A DNA stretch of 64,000 nt from Sabellastarte sp. h YS-2021 (lineage: Eukaryota > Annelida > Polychaeta > Sabellida > Sabellidae), in NCBI GenBank assembly GCA_964017235.1, contig OZ024940.1, forward strand, positions 26,541,615-26,605,614, read 5' to 3'. A program made the translations under genes and the position numbers. Positions 1 through 11,300 of the stretch are shown here, piece by piece. The first letter of the stretch is position 1. The number at the start of each line of letters is the position of its first letter. The notes under the pieces are model-generated. The model searched no databases and was not told where the DNA came from. It saw only the letters and a list, made by a program, of their open reading frames with translations.

Positions 1-110
1 TTGGATTAAGTCAAAGAGCACATGGTGGTTACTTACACAAGGTTGTGGATGATATTTCTAACGAAAACCAGCTGATTAAAAGATTTGTTAAATTTTACAA
101 TAAGGTAATT
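1..110 (+). mobile_element. LINE RT C-terminal fragment, left part (interrupted)
   Basis: Reading frame 3 is open from the window edge and gives a short peptide ending in IKRFVKFYNK. This resembles the tail seen after the reverse transcriptase domain in many molluscan LINEs. The reading stops where a CR1-like element begins at about 111. The continuation lies at 3851-4295. The direct repeat aggtaatt (103-110 and 3851-3858) marks the insertion. The family assignment rests on pattern recall, so it is moderate to low. Confidence 0.45.
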
Positions 111-267
111 CTAATTCTAATTCTAATAGTACTTTTATAGCGCTTAATCTCTATCTAATGATAGACTCTAAGACGCAGAAAGCCAAAATCAGAGATCGTA
201 ATCGTTAAATCAGGGACATTGCAGGGGTCGACACCACGGAGAGACAAAATGAAAAACTAGGGATAAT

Positions 268-555
268 CTAGGGTGGGTAAGCTTTTTCAAAGAGGTAAGT
301 TTTCAACTTTTTTCTGAATGAGGAGAGAGATTTAGCTGAGCGTACATCATCAGGAAGATCATTCCAAATCCTTGGGGCATCGTATGCAAAGCTAAGGCCA
401 AAATGCTTTTTAGACTTATATATTGAAGCACAATGTGGGACCTCAAGCAGCACACCATCAGATTGACTTCTGCGTGTTCTATACACACTATGCCTGGGTT
501 TAAGGAAAGGTTCAAAGTATTTTGGATGGCCACTATGTAGAAACTTGTACACCAA
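268..555 (-). pseudogene. C-terminal tail of the CR1-like LINE ORF
   Basis: The frame ends WNDLPDDVRSAKSLSSFRKK...YLFEKAYPP, the standard C-terminus of CR1-like polyproteins. The truncated LINE at 20.8-21.9 kb ends the same way (WNRLPQSVRS... YLFRLAYPPP). It belongs to the protein encoded at 533-2641 but lies in another frame, so an indel near 560-590 separates them. Confidence 0.8.
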
Positions 556-2641
556 CAGGGCTGTCTTGAAGACAGCGATGCAAGACAGGCAGCCAATGAA
601 GACTCTTTCTTACAGGAGTGATATGTGAGTATTTGGTGGTATTAGCCACAATTCTTGCTAGACTGTTCTGAACACATTGGAGCCTCCGAATGTCTAGAGC
701 AGAGAGACCTCTGAACAAGGAATTACAGTAGTCAAGACGACTTCCCACCAAGGCATTTGCAGCTAAAAGAGCAGCTTCACGTGTAAGATATCCTCGGAGT
801 CGCTTTAAATCCCTGATATGAACAAAACTAGCCTTACAGGTATTCCTGACATGGCAAGAGAAGGAAAACTCAGAGTCAAACCAGACACCTAAGTTCTTAA
901 TTGCATCAACAGGTGAAAGGAGGTTGCCAAGTATATTAACTGGGAAAAATTTCCTGAGTTTTGTGCGGACATTTCTTGAGCCAAACAGAATAAATTCTGT
1001 CTTGTCTGGATTTAGTTTAAGCTTATTTGCAGAAAGCCACTTTCTGACATCATCCAAGCAGTTTTTCAGTCTATCAAAGGCCTGAGTGGCATGGTTATGT
1101 GTGAGATGAACATATAACTGTGTGTCGTCTGCATAAAAGTGGAAACATATGCCAGAATGATTTTGAATAACTTTACTGAGGGGGGTAGTGTATAATGAGA
1201 ACAAGATCGGCCCCAGGACAGAGCCCTGGGGCACACCGTACAATAGCCTTTTAGCATCGGATAAAACAGAACCAATCTTGATGCACTGATAGCGGTCACA
1301 GAGGTACGACTTGAACCAGTTTAGAACCATGCCTCCAACACCAAACCAGGAACTCAAACACTCAATAAGCGTACCATGATCAATGGTGTCAAATGCTGCT
1401 GATTGGTCCAAGAGAACAACAGCAGTAGCTTCACCTCTAGCAAGAGCAAGGTGGACTTCATTTTTAATAGACAGTAGTGCAGTTTCGGTCGAGTGACCTT
1501 GCTTATAGGCTGATTGACTGACATTTTCAAGTCCGTTACAGGCAACATGGACATTTAACTGCGAAGCAACTACACGCTCAACAAGTTTGGAGATGAAACT
1601 CAAGCCAGAGACAGGTCGGTAGTTTTTTAATTCATCCGGTGGTAGTGAAGACTTTTTAATCAGAGGAGAAACAATAGCCTTTTTTAAACCACCCGGGACA
1701 GCACCTTCAGTTAGAGAACAGTTGACAAGTTTAGTAACTGAGGGGAGGAGAATATCCAAACATTCTTTAAGTAGGAAAGTAGGCCATGGATCGAGGAGGC
1801 AAGATTTGGTTGGTGACTTCGTAATTACTTTCCGTACTTCATCCTCAGAAACTGCTTTAAAAAGGTCAAATTTGGGTACATCTGAAGGAGCAGGAAGAGT
1901 GAAGGAGTCAGTGTTAGTAAAGGAGTCCCTGATTTTTCTGATTTTATCTGAGAAAAAAGTGACAAAACGATTGGCAAGGCATATCTGAGAGGCATGAGAG
2001 GGGAGTACCTTCTCAGGAACAGAGTGCAGGACTGAGCGTAGAATCTGCCACAGTTTCTTAGAATCGTGAGCATTGTCACTAATGAGGTTCCTGAAATAGT
2101 TGGTCTTATCCTTAGTAATTATGGCGTTGCACCTAGCAATTTGTTTACGGAGTCTAGCCCTATTTTGTGGAGACTTGTCTTTCCGCCAGAACCGTTCAAA
2201 TTGACGCCTGACTGCTTTGGCCTGCAAGTACGTATCTGATAGCCAACCTGCAGCACCTTTGGTGAAGGTACGAGTGACCAGAGGAGCGTGTTTATCGAGC
2301 AAGTTACTCAGATCCCTTGTGTATTGGTCATGAAGTGCACTAACGGTACTGCCAGGACTTGCAACAAATGAACACTTTTCGAGATCACAGATCAGACTCT
2401 GCATGTTTATCTTATGATACCTTCGAAAGGTGATTGTGTTTGACTTGGGTGCAGTGGGACTGGCAAAATCAAGCTGACCATGAACAACGGCGTGATCAGA
2501 AAAAAATCCACCGACTCGTACGTTGGAAACAACCTTCGGCTCAGTGGGTGCAAGAACAAGGTCGAGGATGTGACCATGTAGGTGAGTAGGTGAGTGCACA
2601 TGCTGTGCAATATTGCATGAGTCAAGACTTGCATGAGTCAA
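533..2641 (-). pseudogene. CR1-like LINE reverse transcriptase
   Basis: The frame begins in the last part of the endonuclease (QHVHSPTHLHGHILDL, with the SDH motif after it). It then covers a connector and a full reverse transcriptase: QSAYKQGHSTETALL, AAFDTIDH with the first catalytic Asp, GVPQGSVLGPILFSLYTTPL, and FYADDTQ with the catalytic Asp pair. The C-terminal part reaches LHWLPVLHRC and then shifts frame. The true continuation is at 268-555. The N-terminal end lacks the endonuclease GDFN block. It would nick target DNA and copy the element RNA if whole; here it is a broken copy. Confidence 0.85.
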
Positions 2642-3354
2642 GAACTTACAGAGGAGAGATACTCAAAAAAGTTAAGAAATTGGTCCAAAAATTCATCAGA
2701 ACATGAGCCTGGAGGTCGGTAAACACATGCTATCATAAAAGGACTAGTAGATGAGACAATGTCAATAACTAAGTTTTCGAAAGTTGTATATGTAGGACTA
2801 TCAAGAATTTTGAATTTGATATTTTCAATGACAAAAAAGCCAACCCCACCACCGAAGCCGTGAGGACGGGGTCTATGACACAATGTAAAACCAGCAGGAG
2901 TGATTGAGCGGAGGAAACTGTCATTGTCAGATGGACGAATGTGAGTCTCAGTCATGGCCAATATACTGAAAGAGTCAGTAGACATCATGTCTGAAATACT
3001 GGGTCCCTTGTTTCTGACTGATCGACAGTTGACAACGCCGAATGAGATAGGACCTGGGTTTAGAGAAATATCACCACACAGTAGGAGCAAAATTGACAGA
3101 CCTCTAAACTTTGTTGAACAAGGAAAGTGATGTACATTTCTGCTACAGCTAGCCTGCCTAAAGGATCTTGGGAGGACGCTAGAGTCTTGAGTGGTCGCTG
3201 AGACACACAGCTCAGTGCCTATGCGCGAGACATTCACAAGGAAAAGCAACAGAAGGGCAAGACAACAAGGGGTATACATCTTTGAGCACAAGGAATAGTA
3301 ATACTCCAGTATCCTTAAGCTGTGATGAAAAGGAACTGTAGGGAGTCTGACCAA
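2638..3354 (-). pseudogene. CR1-like LINE: leader, 2A-like motif and N-terminal endonuclease
   Basis: This 238-codon frame starts with about 95 residues that include a Leu-rich hydrophobic stretch resembling a signal or membrane segment. It then has LLLLCGDISLNPGP, whose last nine residues (codons at 3049-3075) match the 2A ribosome-skipping consensus ending NPG/P. An apurinic-type endonuclease follows directly: NCRSVRNK, the metal-binding Glu in TETH, and YRPPG. The frame leaves the family pattern near 2641, where the segment expected to carry the GDFN motif is absent. The original product would have been one polyprotein continuing into the RT at 533-2641. It is not expected to be active. 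Confidence 0.8.
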
Positions 3355-3850
3355 TTAAAATCCTTACAGCTCACTCATCCCAGCATCAAGCCGTCACGTC
3401 GTTCGTCCCGTGGGCGACTCACGGGCACCCTATACTCCCCACTAAGCCAGCTGAAAAACTTAAATTTCTAAGCAAACGTACACACCCTAAAAGCTAAAAG
3501 GGGACCAATAAGCTGACAAATGAAGTAAAAGCAAACTGGAGTATAGAAATTTAACAATAAAATTCACAAGAGGTCTAAACAACAAGGGGAAACAACGAAC
3601 AAATCATATGAGAGATGTAAATTAATGAGATATAGCCACTGAACACAGTGGAGAGGAAAAAACAAGGGCCGATAATTCCCGCTAAATGGGCGATAATACC
3701 CGCATTTTAGGTAAAACTACCAAACCACAAAAAATGGGGTAAAAAGACAGGGGAAAAAGAGGATATACACAATAAATGGCCCGATTATATATATTTTACA
3801 AAAAGAGTGGGTAAAAACTGTGAGATTTAGCCGAAAACGATCTCATTTGT

Positions 3851-4295
3851 AGGTAATTTTGTAGTGAAAACCCTGTTGTGCAATTATGTTGTTCATTGGT
3901 AAACCAAGGCAGTAACTCAACAGCTTGTAGAAGTTTAAACTATGTGAGAAATAAATTTAGTATTACAACTGACAAAAAATTAGAGATACCACATGATAAA
4001 ATAGTAAATTTAATGAAAGAGAATGATTGCACCAATGACGATGATGTATTTAATATATGTTGTATTAAAGATGTTATAAACTTAAGAGAAAATAATAATG
4101 TCTTCAGTAAAGCTGAAATAAATACTATGTTAGACTACTTCTCTATTAAATAATTTCAATCTGATCATGTAAATAGAATGTAACTATGTTTATAATTTTT
4201 GATGTGTGTTTCTTTTCTGTTCTGTTATTTTTTATTTAAAACTTGTAAAGTTCTATTTACTCTGTGTACAAATCTTGAAATAAATAAATAAATAG
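3851..4295 (+). mobile_element. LINE 3' end, right part (interrupted by CR1-like element)
   Basis: From about 3857 the + strand reads CSENPVVQLCCSLVNQG and runs open to a stop at 4151-4153. An AT-rich 3' UTR and an (AAAT)n tail at about 4279-4295 follow. The peptide continues the pattern of the fragment at 1-110. Joining across the target duplication leaves the two parts one base out of frame, consistent with decay. No domain is recognisable in the last about 80 residues. Confidence 0.5.
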
Positions 4296-4299
4296 TAAT

Positions 4300-4945
4300 G
4301 AGGTCATCAATGATGCTACAGCTTTCTGGGAATTCAGCCATTCCACACTTTGGAGCTCAGTCACTTTCAACCTGGCCTGCTTATATCTGTCACGCTCTGT
4401 TAGCCCTGACTTCTTGAGGATAGAAGGCAAGGAGGTCACAGAGGACTTGTTCTGGGATTTCAGGGACCATGCAATATTGTGGATATCTCTCATGATGAGT
4501 GGTTTCCCTGTCTTCTGAGCAAAGTGTTGCCTCACCAGTTTCCTGCTGGGATTCTCTCCAAGCATTTCCTTTGCCTTCTTTAAGGTCCCCTCATCCAGTT
4601 TCCTCATCTTGGGGTGATGGTTAAAAGCCTCTTCTTTAACCTCATGATTGTGCTCCCAAGTTCTAGTCTCTGAGCTGAAGCATCTGCCCATCCACAGATA
4701 CACTGAACTGTAGCTTGAAGGGGCAGTCGGTTTTAGCTGTGGAGGTGTTAGGGTGAGTGCCCTTGTTTTTCCCTTTGTAGCTTCTACCTTGATGGCAGAT
4801 GTACTTGACCTCACAGAACTTCAGATCTGGATTGAGTGGTTTGTTGGGGCACTTCTTCTGGGCAGCCTCAATGGATCTACTCAATGCCTTGGACAAAACT
4901 GTGAAAGTTTCCCATTGATATCTCTCCAGGGCAGAGCTGACTTCA
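4300..4945 (-). pseudogene. ZSWIM3-like / MULE-type N-terminal domain fragment, frameshifted
   Basis: Two minus-strand frames make one protein pattern. About 4945-4663 gives ERYQWETFTVLSKAL, LKFCEVKYICHQGR and KTDCPFKLQFSVS. Another frame, about 4690-4300, continues with EHNHEVKEEAFNHHPKMRKL. This order (FAR1/WRKY-like Cys and His pairs in YxCxxG, CPF and HNHE) is known from the N-terminus of ZSWIM1/ZSWIM3 proteins and related MULE transposases. A frame change near 4665-4690 breaks it. No SWIM domain or DDE core is visible. A retrocopy, gene relic or transposase fragment are all possible. Confidence 0.55.
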
Positions 4946-4980
4946 TCCCAGCTTTACTCTTACCACAGAGAATAAACTAA

Positions 4981-5311
4981 TAAATTAAAAAAAAAAAATG
5001 TTTAGATCCCTACAAATTAGATGTTAAAACAATTTTGCAATGAAATAGCATACATTAAACCTTCACAAGTAAGTAATTGATAATTATTGAAGTAAAATAT
5101 GAATACATTTCAATGTCCTTTCAGTTATCATTTTAGTTTAAGCAAATTATTTGTGTATTTGCTAAGATATTAGGTAAACTATATTGTATATATGAGAGGT
5201 TAGTAAGTAGCTCCTGGACTTTCAACCACTGAAATAATTCAGCACCAATCACTCTAAGATGAATAGTCTATTGGGGAAATATGTTGACATTCATTCTTTC
5301 TCCTGATGTAG
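4981..5311. other. AT-rich spacer upstream of CIP2A coding start
   Basis: I see no coding or repeat structure here. A pyrimidine-rich tract ending in ag at 5310-5311 could be the acceptor of a 5' UTR intron whose first exon I cannot place. Confidence 0.4.
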
Positions 5312-5317
5312 TTTACC

Positions 5318-8300
5318 ATGGAGGCGGTCTCTTGTGTGAAGGAGGTTGTCAAGGCCACAAAGCAATTCCAGGTCCACCCATCGGATACAAGCATTGTGAC
5401 ACTACAGAGACAGTTGGATGTCCTTGTGAGCCTTACAAAGAAAACCCCGAACCTGGGCTTTCTCAATCCTAAAGACTTGCTGGCCGTGGAATGTTTGACC
5501 TGCATTGTGGATATGTTGAACGATTCCAGAATCAAACCGTCCCTGGCCCAAAAGGTAAATTTTTTCATCAAACCACGATGATATATGACTAAGTAAGTAT
5601 TAAGATTTTTTCATCATTAAATTTTGTAACAAAATAAGACCAAAATCAAATTGTTACAAACTGTCTGTTCATGGTACAAATTCAAGAAACATTTAGTTTT
5701 ATGGTTACGTTCATCTGATATCAAATTCCTTAACATTTATACTGTTTGGTAAATTGACAATTATGTTTGTTACAAGCCCGTAAATCTATTGGCTCAGTTT
5801 AATACTTGTGGATATACTTTTTTTCATATCAGGCCTTTTGTCAGGCATCTATATATATAGAAAACAATAAAAATATATACCGGTAGTTATATTTTTTTGT
5901 TATTATTTAAGGCAATGCAGTTGATATATAACTTGTCTGAGGATTCTGTGATCAGGAAATCTCTGTGCGACACGTTCCATGTCGTGCCGTGTTTGGCGAG
6001 TTACTTGAGACAGCACCTGACCTCCTTCTCTGACCCTGTGGTGGCTCTGTGCCTGCAGGTACTGCAGAAAGTAGCCTACGGTACAAAGGTAAGAAATATA
6101 GTGTGCTGCTTTATACTTCTTGCTGCTTTTCATGTAGGAGCTAGTTCAGAATTAAGAATGTGGGGAGTTGGGGGGGGCCACGGTGGCAGGTAAGAAATAT
6201 AGTGTGCTGCTTTTCATGTAGGAGCTAGTTCAGAATTAAGAATGTGGGGAGTTCTGAGGCTGGGGTTCGATTCCCGGCACGGCCTCAAGTGGGAAAGCTG
6301 GTTGGTCTGCAGTTTACAGTACAGAACCCTAACAAACTGTATGTACTGGTTTCCTCTGCCCTTCCAACTACCTGTTGTGATATGACCTGTACAGTGTTGA
6401 AAGCGACGTAAACCCCAAATAAAATAAATATAACCTGGTTGGCCAAATCCCAAGAACAAACTGACCAACTGGGTACTCAAGAACTAGAGTTTAAATCCAT
6501 AAATTACCAGGTTGAGCCTTACATTTCAGTCTTATTTGTCCACCTGAGTTAAGTTTATCTCATAAGGTTGATAATTGTCACAAATATATGATGTTTAATT
6601 TTCAATAAATTTGTTTACATCAGCCATATTTGCTATGTTAGTTTCACTTGTTGATTTCTACTAAAATCTGATTTGGTCACAAAGGGTGTATTACTTAGCC
6701 TGACTTATCAAAATCCACTGTGTACTAATGTTGTTAATGTAATACCCATGTACTGCTATTTGTTTAGTTGTGGTGAAGGCAAAGAAAAACTGCTTTGAAT
6801 TTCAGAGAACGGTTCATGATAACATCTTCATTTTATACCTTTATATGGATTATTTTTCATCAAAACAGTAAACAAGGCTGAAAGGGGTTTCGGTCTACTA
6901 GTGCGAGCGGCAAAGCCATCAGAGACATGAGTAGTGCACCCATCCCAGTACTAACATAGCCCATTGCTGCTTAACTTCAATGAATAGGCAGATACTCCTC
7001 ACGCTACGCCATAATTCATGAAAGTCTGGAGACCAAAAAAAAAACGAAAAAAAGTGATTTCTAGAAGCCTGAGCCTTGTTAGAGCTCACACTTAAAAAAA
7101 GCCTTTGCGACATTTCCAGTTTCAAATTATGGCTCTCGATTATACTTTTATAATATATTTACATTTCACTAATCACGTGACAAGCAAACGAAATGCCCTG
7201 GAAAACTTGTATTGATTTTTGTAGCAAATGGTTAGACCACCACTGTATGATAATGTGTAGTTTTTTTCATACCTACAGTTGAACTACGAGGAGAGCTATG
7301 TGGAAGGTCTACTGGACATTGTTCTGAAGCAAGTGCTCGGCGTGCAGACTGACGTGACAGAGCCGTGTCTGGGTCTCCTCGCGTCCATGTGCAGAAACAA
7401 CTTCTCCATACAGACACACATCAAACACAAAGAGGACTCCAAGGTATGTACAAGTACACATACGGATACAGGTAAACACACACCCATACAGACACACATC
7501 CAGCATAAAGAGGACTCCAAGGTATGTACAAGTACATGCACCCATACAGACACACATCAAGCACAAAGAGGACTCAAAGGTATGTACAAATACACATACA
7601 GATACAGGCAGACACATGCACACATACACCCACAGTGGTCGCTCTCGTCAAAACTCAATGCGAGACAGACTCTCTCTCTTCACTTAAAAAGGTGAGACAA
7701 CTGTGAAAAAATGTTTGTTTCTACTTGAAATTTAACTAAAAGAAGTTACAAATGCCCGCTGGCTAGTCTCTGATTCCGTACATATTTTTACAGGTCTTAT
7801 ACAAGCGTCTGATGACCTACCTGTCCAGTGACAACTACAACGTGGTCGTCTTCTCTCTGTCCACTTTGCTCAGCCTCTGTCTCAACCACGCGGTTGGCGA
7901 CACCTTATTTGGTGCCAAGAACGTCTACCAGACCTTCATGCTGATGTTCAGCATCCTGCAAAACAATGATAATGCCCTCACCTTGACCTTTGTGGTGGAC
8001 CTCTTCATCGACGTCTTGCAGCATGTCAAACTCCAGCACGCCCTCAGCGTTTACAGCCATCTGGGAACGTGCCTTAAGGAAGTCTTTGCCCGGATTACCA
8101 AGCTACAAGACGTTGACTCTTTGGCCAAACTGCTGGAGCTTCTTCTGGCGTTTTCCGCGGTGAACGGCATCCGGAGTGCTGTTTGCCGGTTGCTGATTGA
8201 GTCAACCACCTTACAGGAGCCCATAACCTACCAGCAGCTGAAGAGCCAGTCAAGATTCGTCGAGCCATTTTTCGCCATTGTCTATTTTGCCTCAAGGGGA

Positions 8301-11300
8301 GTGACCACCCACCGGAATTTGCCATTACTCGCCCTGGATTTTCTGAAAGAGGTATACGAGGAGATGCTTCTTCTGGGTTTGAACTCGAGTGTTTCGCCCC
8401 GGATGGACCTGGTCGTACCGATGGTCATGGAGGCCATAGTGCTAGAGGAAGGAAGACAGGAAGCGGGTTCTCACAAGCACTTCCTGAAAGTGCGGAAAGC
8501 CCTACAGCTACTGAAGACAGCAAATTGTGATGAGTCGTTCCGACTCCAGGTAATATTATTTTTCGAAGTAAACGATAAGCCAGAGTAACAAAATATAGTT
8601 TAAAAATACAGTTTTGGTATATTTTACGTGATTTTTTTATCAAATTCACCCAAAAGATCTTTGAGATCTGCAATTTTGACACCCAGTGTTACATACAATC
8701 TTCTCCACTTGACTGATATCCAAGATATATGGCCGATTGTATACAGTTGGCCACTCTGAACACATGTTAAATATTTAGTTTTATTTTATGTGTATTAGAA
8801 TTAGGTTAAGTGCTTTGAATGTCTTATTGGATGAAACGAAGCTCTGATTGGGTTATAGAAGGTGTTGCTTGCTGGTATTAGATTGAAACTGAATACCAAA
8901 CTTCAATGCGTCTTCTTTTTCTATACATATGTATTTAGGTTGCCAAGGTGATCAACCCGGATGTCTGTGCCGGTTTGGTCAAAGCTGCATCGTCTCAAAA
9001 CGAGGATACCTTCGGTGATAGTAAATCCCTCCCCGACAGTGGCAATTACGAGGAAACTGAAACTCGTACAGACATTGTGCTATTGACACTTGACACTATG
9101 CTGACACTAGAGCGATACATACAGAAAATGGGGGTCATTCTCTCGGAATTTCTACAGAGCCATAATGTCATCACATCTGCCTTGAGTCGTGGTCTGGCCT
9201 CAACCCAGAGGGACCAGGTTCAAATCTCCCTGTCGCTGGTGGTCAAAGCCGGGCGACTGCCAGAATTCCCATTGACATTGCTGGGCGACTCAGTCGTGGC
9301 ACAAAATGCGGAGAAACGGAAACGAGGGCATGGAGCCGTGGGTCCGCTGGGAGCGAGGACAGAGGGGGGAGGACTGAGTCGGAATTATGTGGAGGCCGAG
9401 TACAGCAGGTGGGGGTCTGAGGGCAAGGAGAATAAAAGTGGGGAAAATGTGCTGAGAGAGAGTAGTATCTCCAATCTGCAGGGTAAGTAAGATGTTTACT
9501 TTCATCTTTTTCCCCTCCAAAAATTCCCTGAGGACATCTGTGGTCACTCTGATCTAGTTTTTGGAGAAAGAGAAACTTCATATTTATTACTCAAAGGAGA
9601 ACGTCTTTGTTCCAACACAAAAAAATCACATAAAATATCACTTTTGGTGTACTTGGAAGTAGTGGTGTGAACGGTAAACCGGTATGCCGCATTTAATATT
9701 TAAGTACCGATTATTGAAAACGTCATTATATTAGGCTTTCTACTGGTTAATATTTTATCAAAACAACAAAGAATATATATATTTGAAGAAATAACTTACA
9801 TTTCCGCTTTATATTCATGGTAAATGAAGTTTACAAACTTCAAAATATCTCGCGAATGCATATTTCCTATTGAGGATATAGCTCATGTACGCTCGCGTAA
9901 AACTTTTTACCATATCTCTGCACACTTTCGAAATTCCGGATTTTGTTCGGTTTCAAAGCCCCGAAAACCGGTTTTCATTTTCAGAACCGGTCCGACCACT
10001 ACTTGGAAGTGTTACTAGCAATAATCAATGAACCCAAGTGGCTGTTAAGGCTTTGCTTATCATCTTCATTACAGTGATCAGTATGGTGTGCCTTAGAATC
10101 CGTAGATACGGAGATTAAGCACTTGGACAACTGATTGATTAGTTGATCATGATAATTCAAATATTTCTAGAATATCGGATAGATAAAGCATAAATATATC
10201 TACAACAACCAAAAAATATAATAATAAACAAGCCACAGCCCAGAAGTCCTTTTAAAAAAAATCCTAGGCCCAGAATTGGTGGTTAGGGGTTAGGATTAGG
10301 GGTTGGCAGAAGATTACCAAAGTTAAATCAGTTCTGTGTTAGACAAAGACCCACGTACTGTGAAAGTTTTGTGTAAATTTGTTCAGTAATGTGTTTATAA
10401 TATTGCTAATATACAAACAGACTTCAGAGATCGGAGAATCTCCTTGTAAATTTGTTCAGTAATGTGTTTATAATATTGCTAATATACAAACAGACTTCAG
10501 AGATCGGAGAATCTCCTTAGTAGAGTCAATAATAATAATATTCTGCCGAGTTTCTTTTCAGCATTAAACGTCTCCAACAGCAAGAGTCGCCTGAACTCGG
10601 CAGACCTAGATGAGTCTGTAGGCAAGCTGATTGAACGGATGAAAGACGGACTCGGTCTGAATGAACTGAAGACGTCCGAGATACTCAGTGTGTATGACCA
10701 TAAACTCAACTCGCTGCAGACCAAGGAGAATCACCTACAGGTGAGTGTATGGATACATTGGGTCAATTTTACTTGACCGGTACGGGATCCGCCATATTTG
10801 ATAATTGCAGGGAATTGTCAAGGAAATATGAAATTAAATAAACAGAGTTATAAATGGGGGCAAGCCCCCAACCCCTCATAAATAGTATTCCTGTGTATTA
10901 CAATAAAAATAAAAGGACAGAATCGCTAAAAATGTTAATGATATTATCGCCCAAATCTTGTACCGGTAAAGTAAAAACTAGCCGATACATAAAACTGCAG
11001 ATTATAAGGTTAGGAATCCTCTATGGCGCAATGCAATTCATTATCTATAATTCTAAAATGGTACGCTGCGCAGTGACCTTGGACACGTCTTTTGCGCAAT
11101 GCTTGAACCGCGAATATAGAACGGTAAATAAAGCACGCTGTTGAAATCTCGTACATCGTCCCTTCGCGTACAAATGTAAACAAACGACTAGCGGTTAATA
11201 TATTCATAAAATTGTTATTTTTTGCTTGATTTTAATAAATAGCATATCGTTTTAAAGCTTACAACAAAGTGAAAGCATCTACAGTGACAATCTCCCAATA

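Larger units (their letters stand above)
111..3850 (-). mobile_element. CR1-like non-LTR retrotransposon, near full length, decayed
   Basis: On the minus strand the order is 5' UTR (about 3850-3355), leader with a 2A-like motif, endonuclease, reverse transcriptase, C-terminal tail, and a 3' end with a GCGCTATA-type stretch and short AGAATT repeats near 111-135. The 8-bp direct repeat aggtaatt flanks it. The coding region is broken: an apparent deletion in the endonuclease near 2641 and a frameshift near 560-590. Motifs such as FDTIDH, GVPQGSVLGP and YADDT place it in the CR1/L2-like group. It sits inside another LINE's 3' end. Confidence 0.85.

Noticed and set aside
1722..1988. 88-codon + strand frame
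   Set aside because: Antisense to the CR1-like reverse transcriptase.
7296..7629. Cys/Val/Leu-rich open frames on the minus strand
   Set aside because: They are antisense to CIP2A exon 3 and its tandem repeat; composition reflects the repeated cacaca text.
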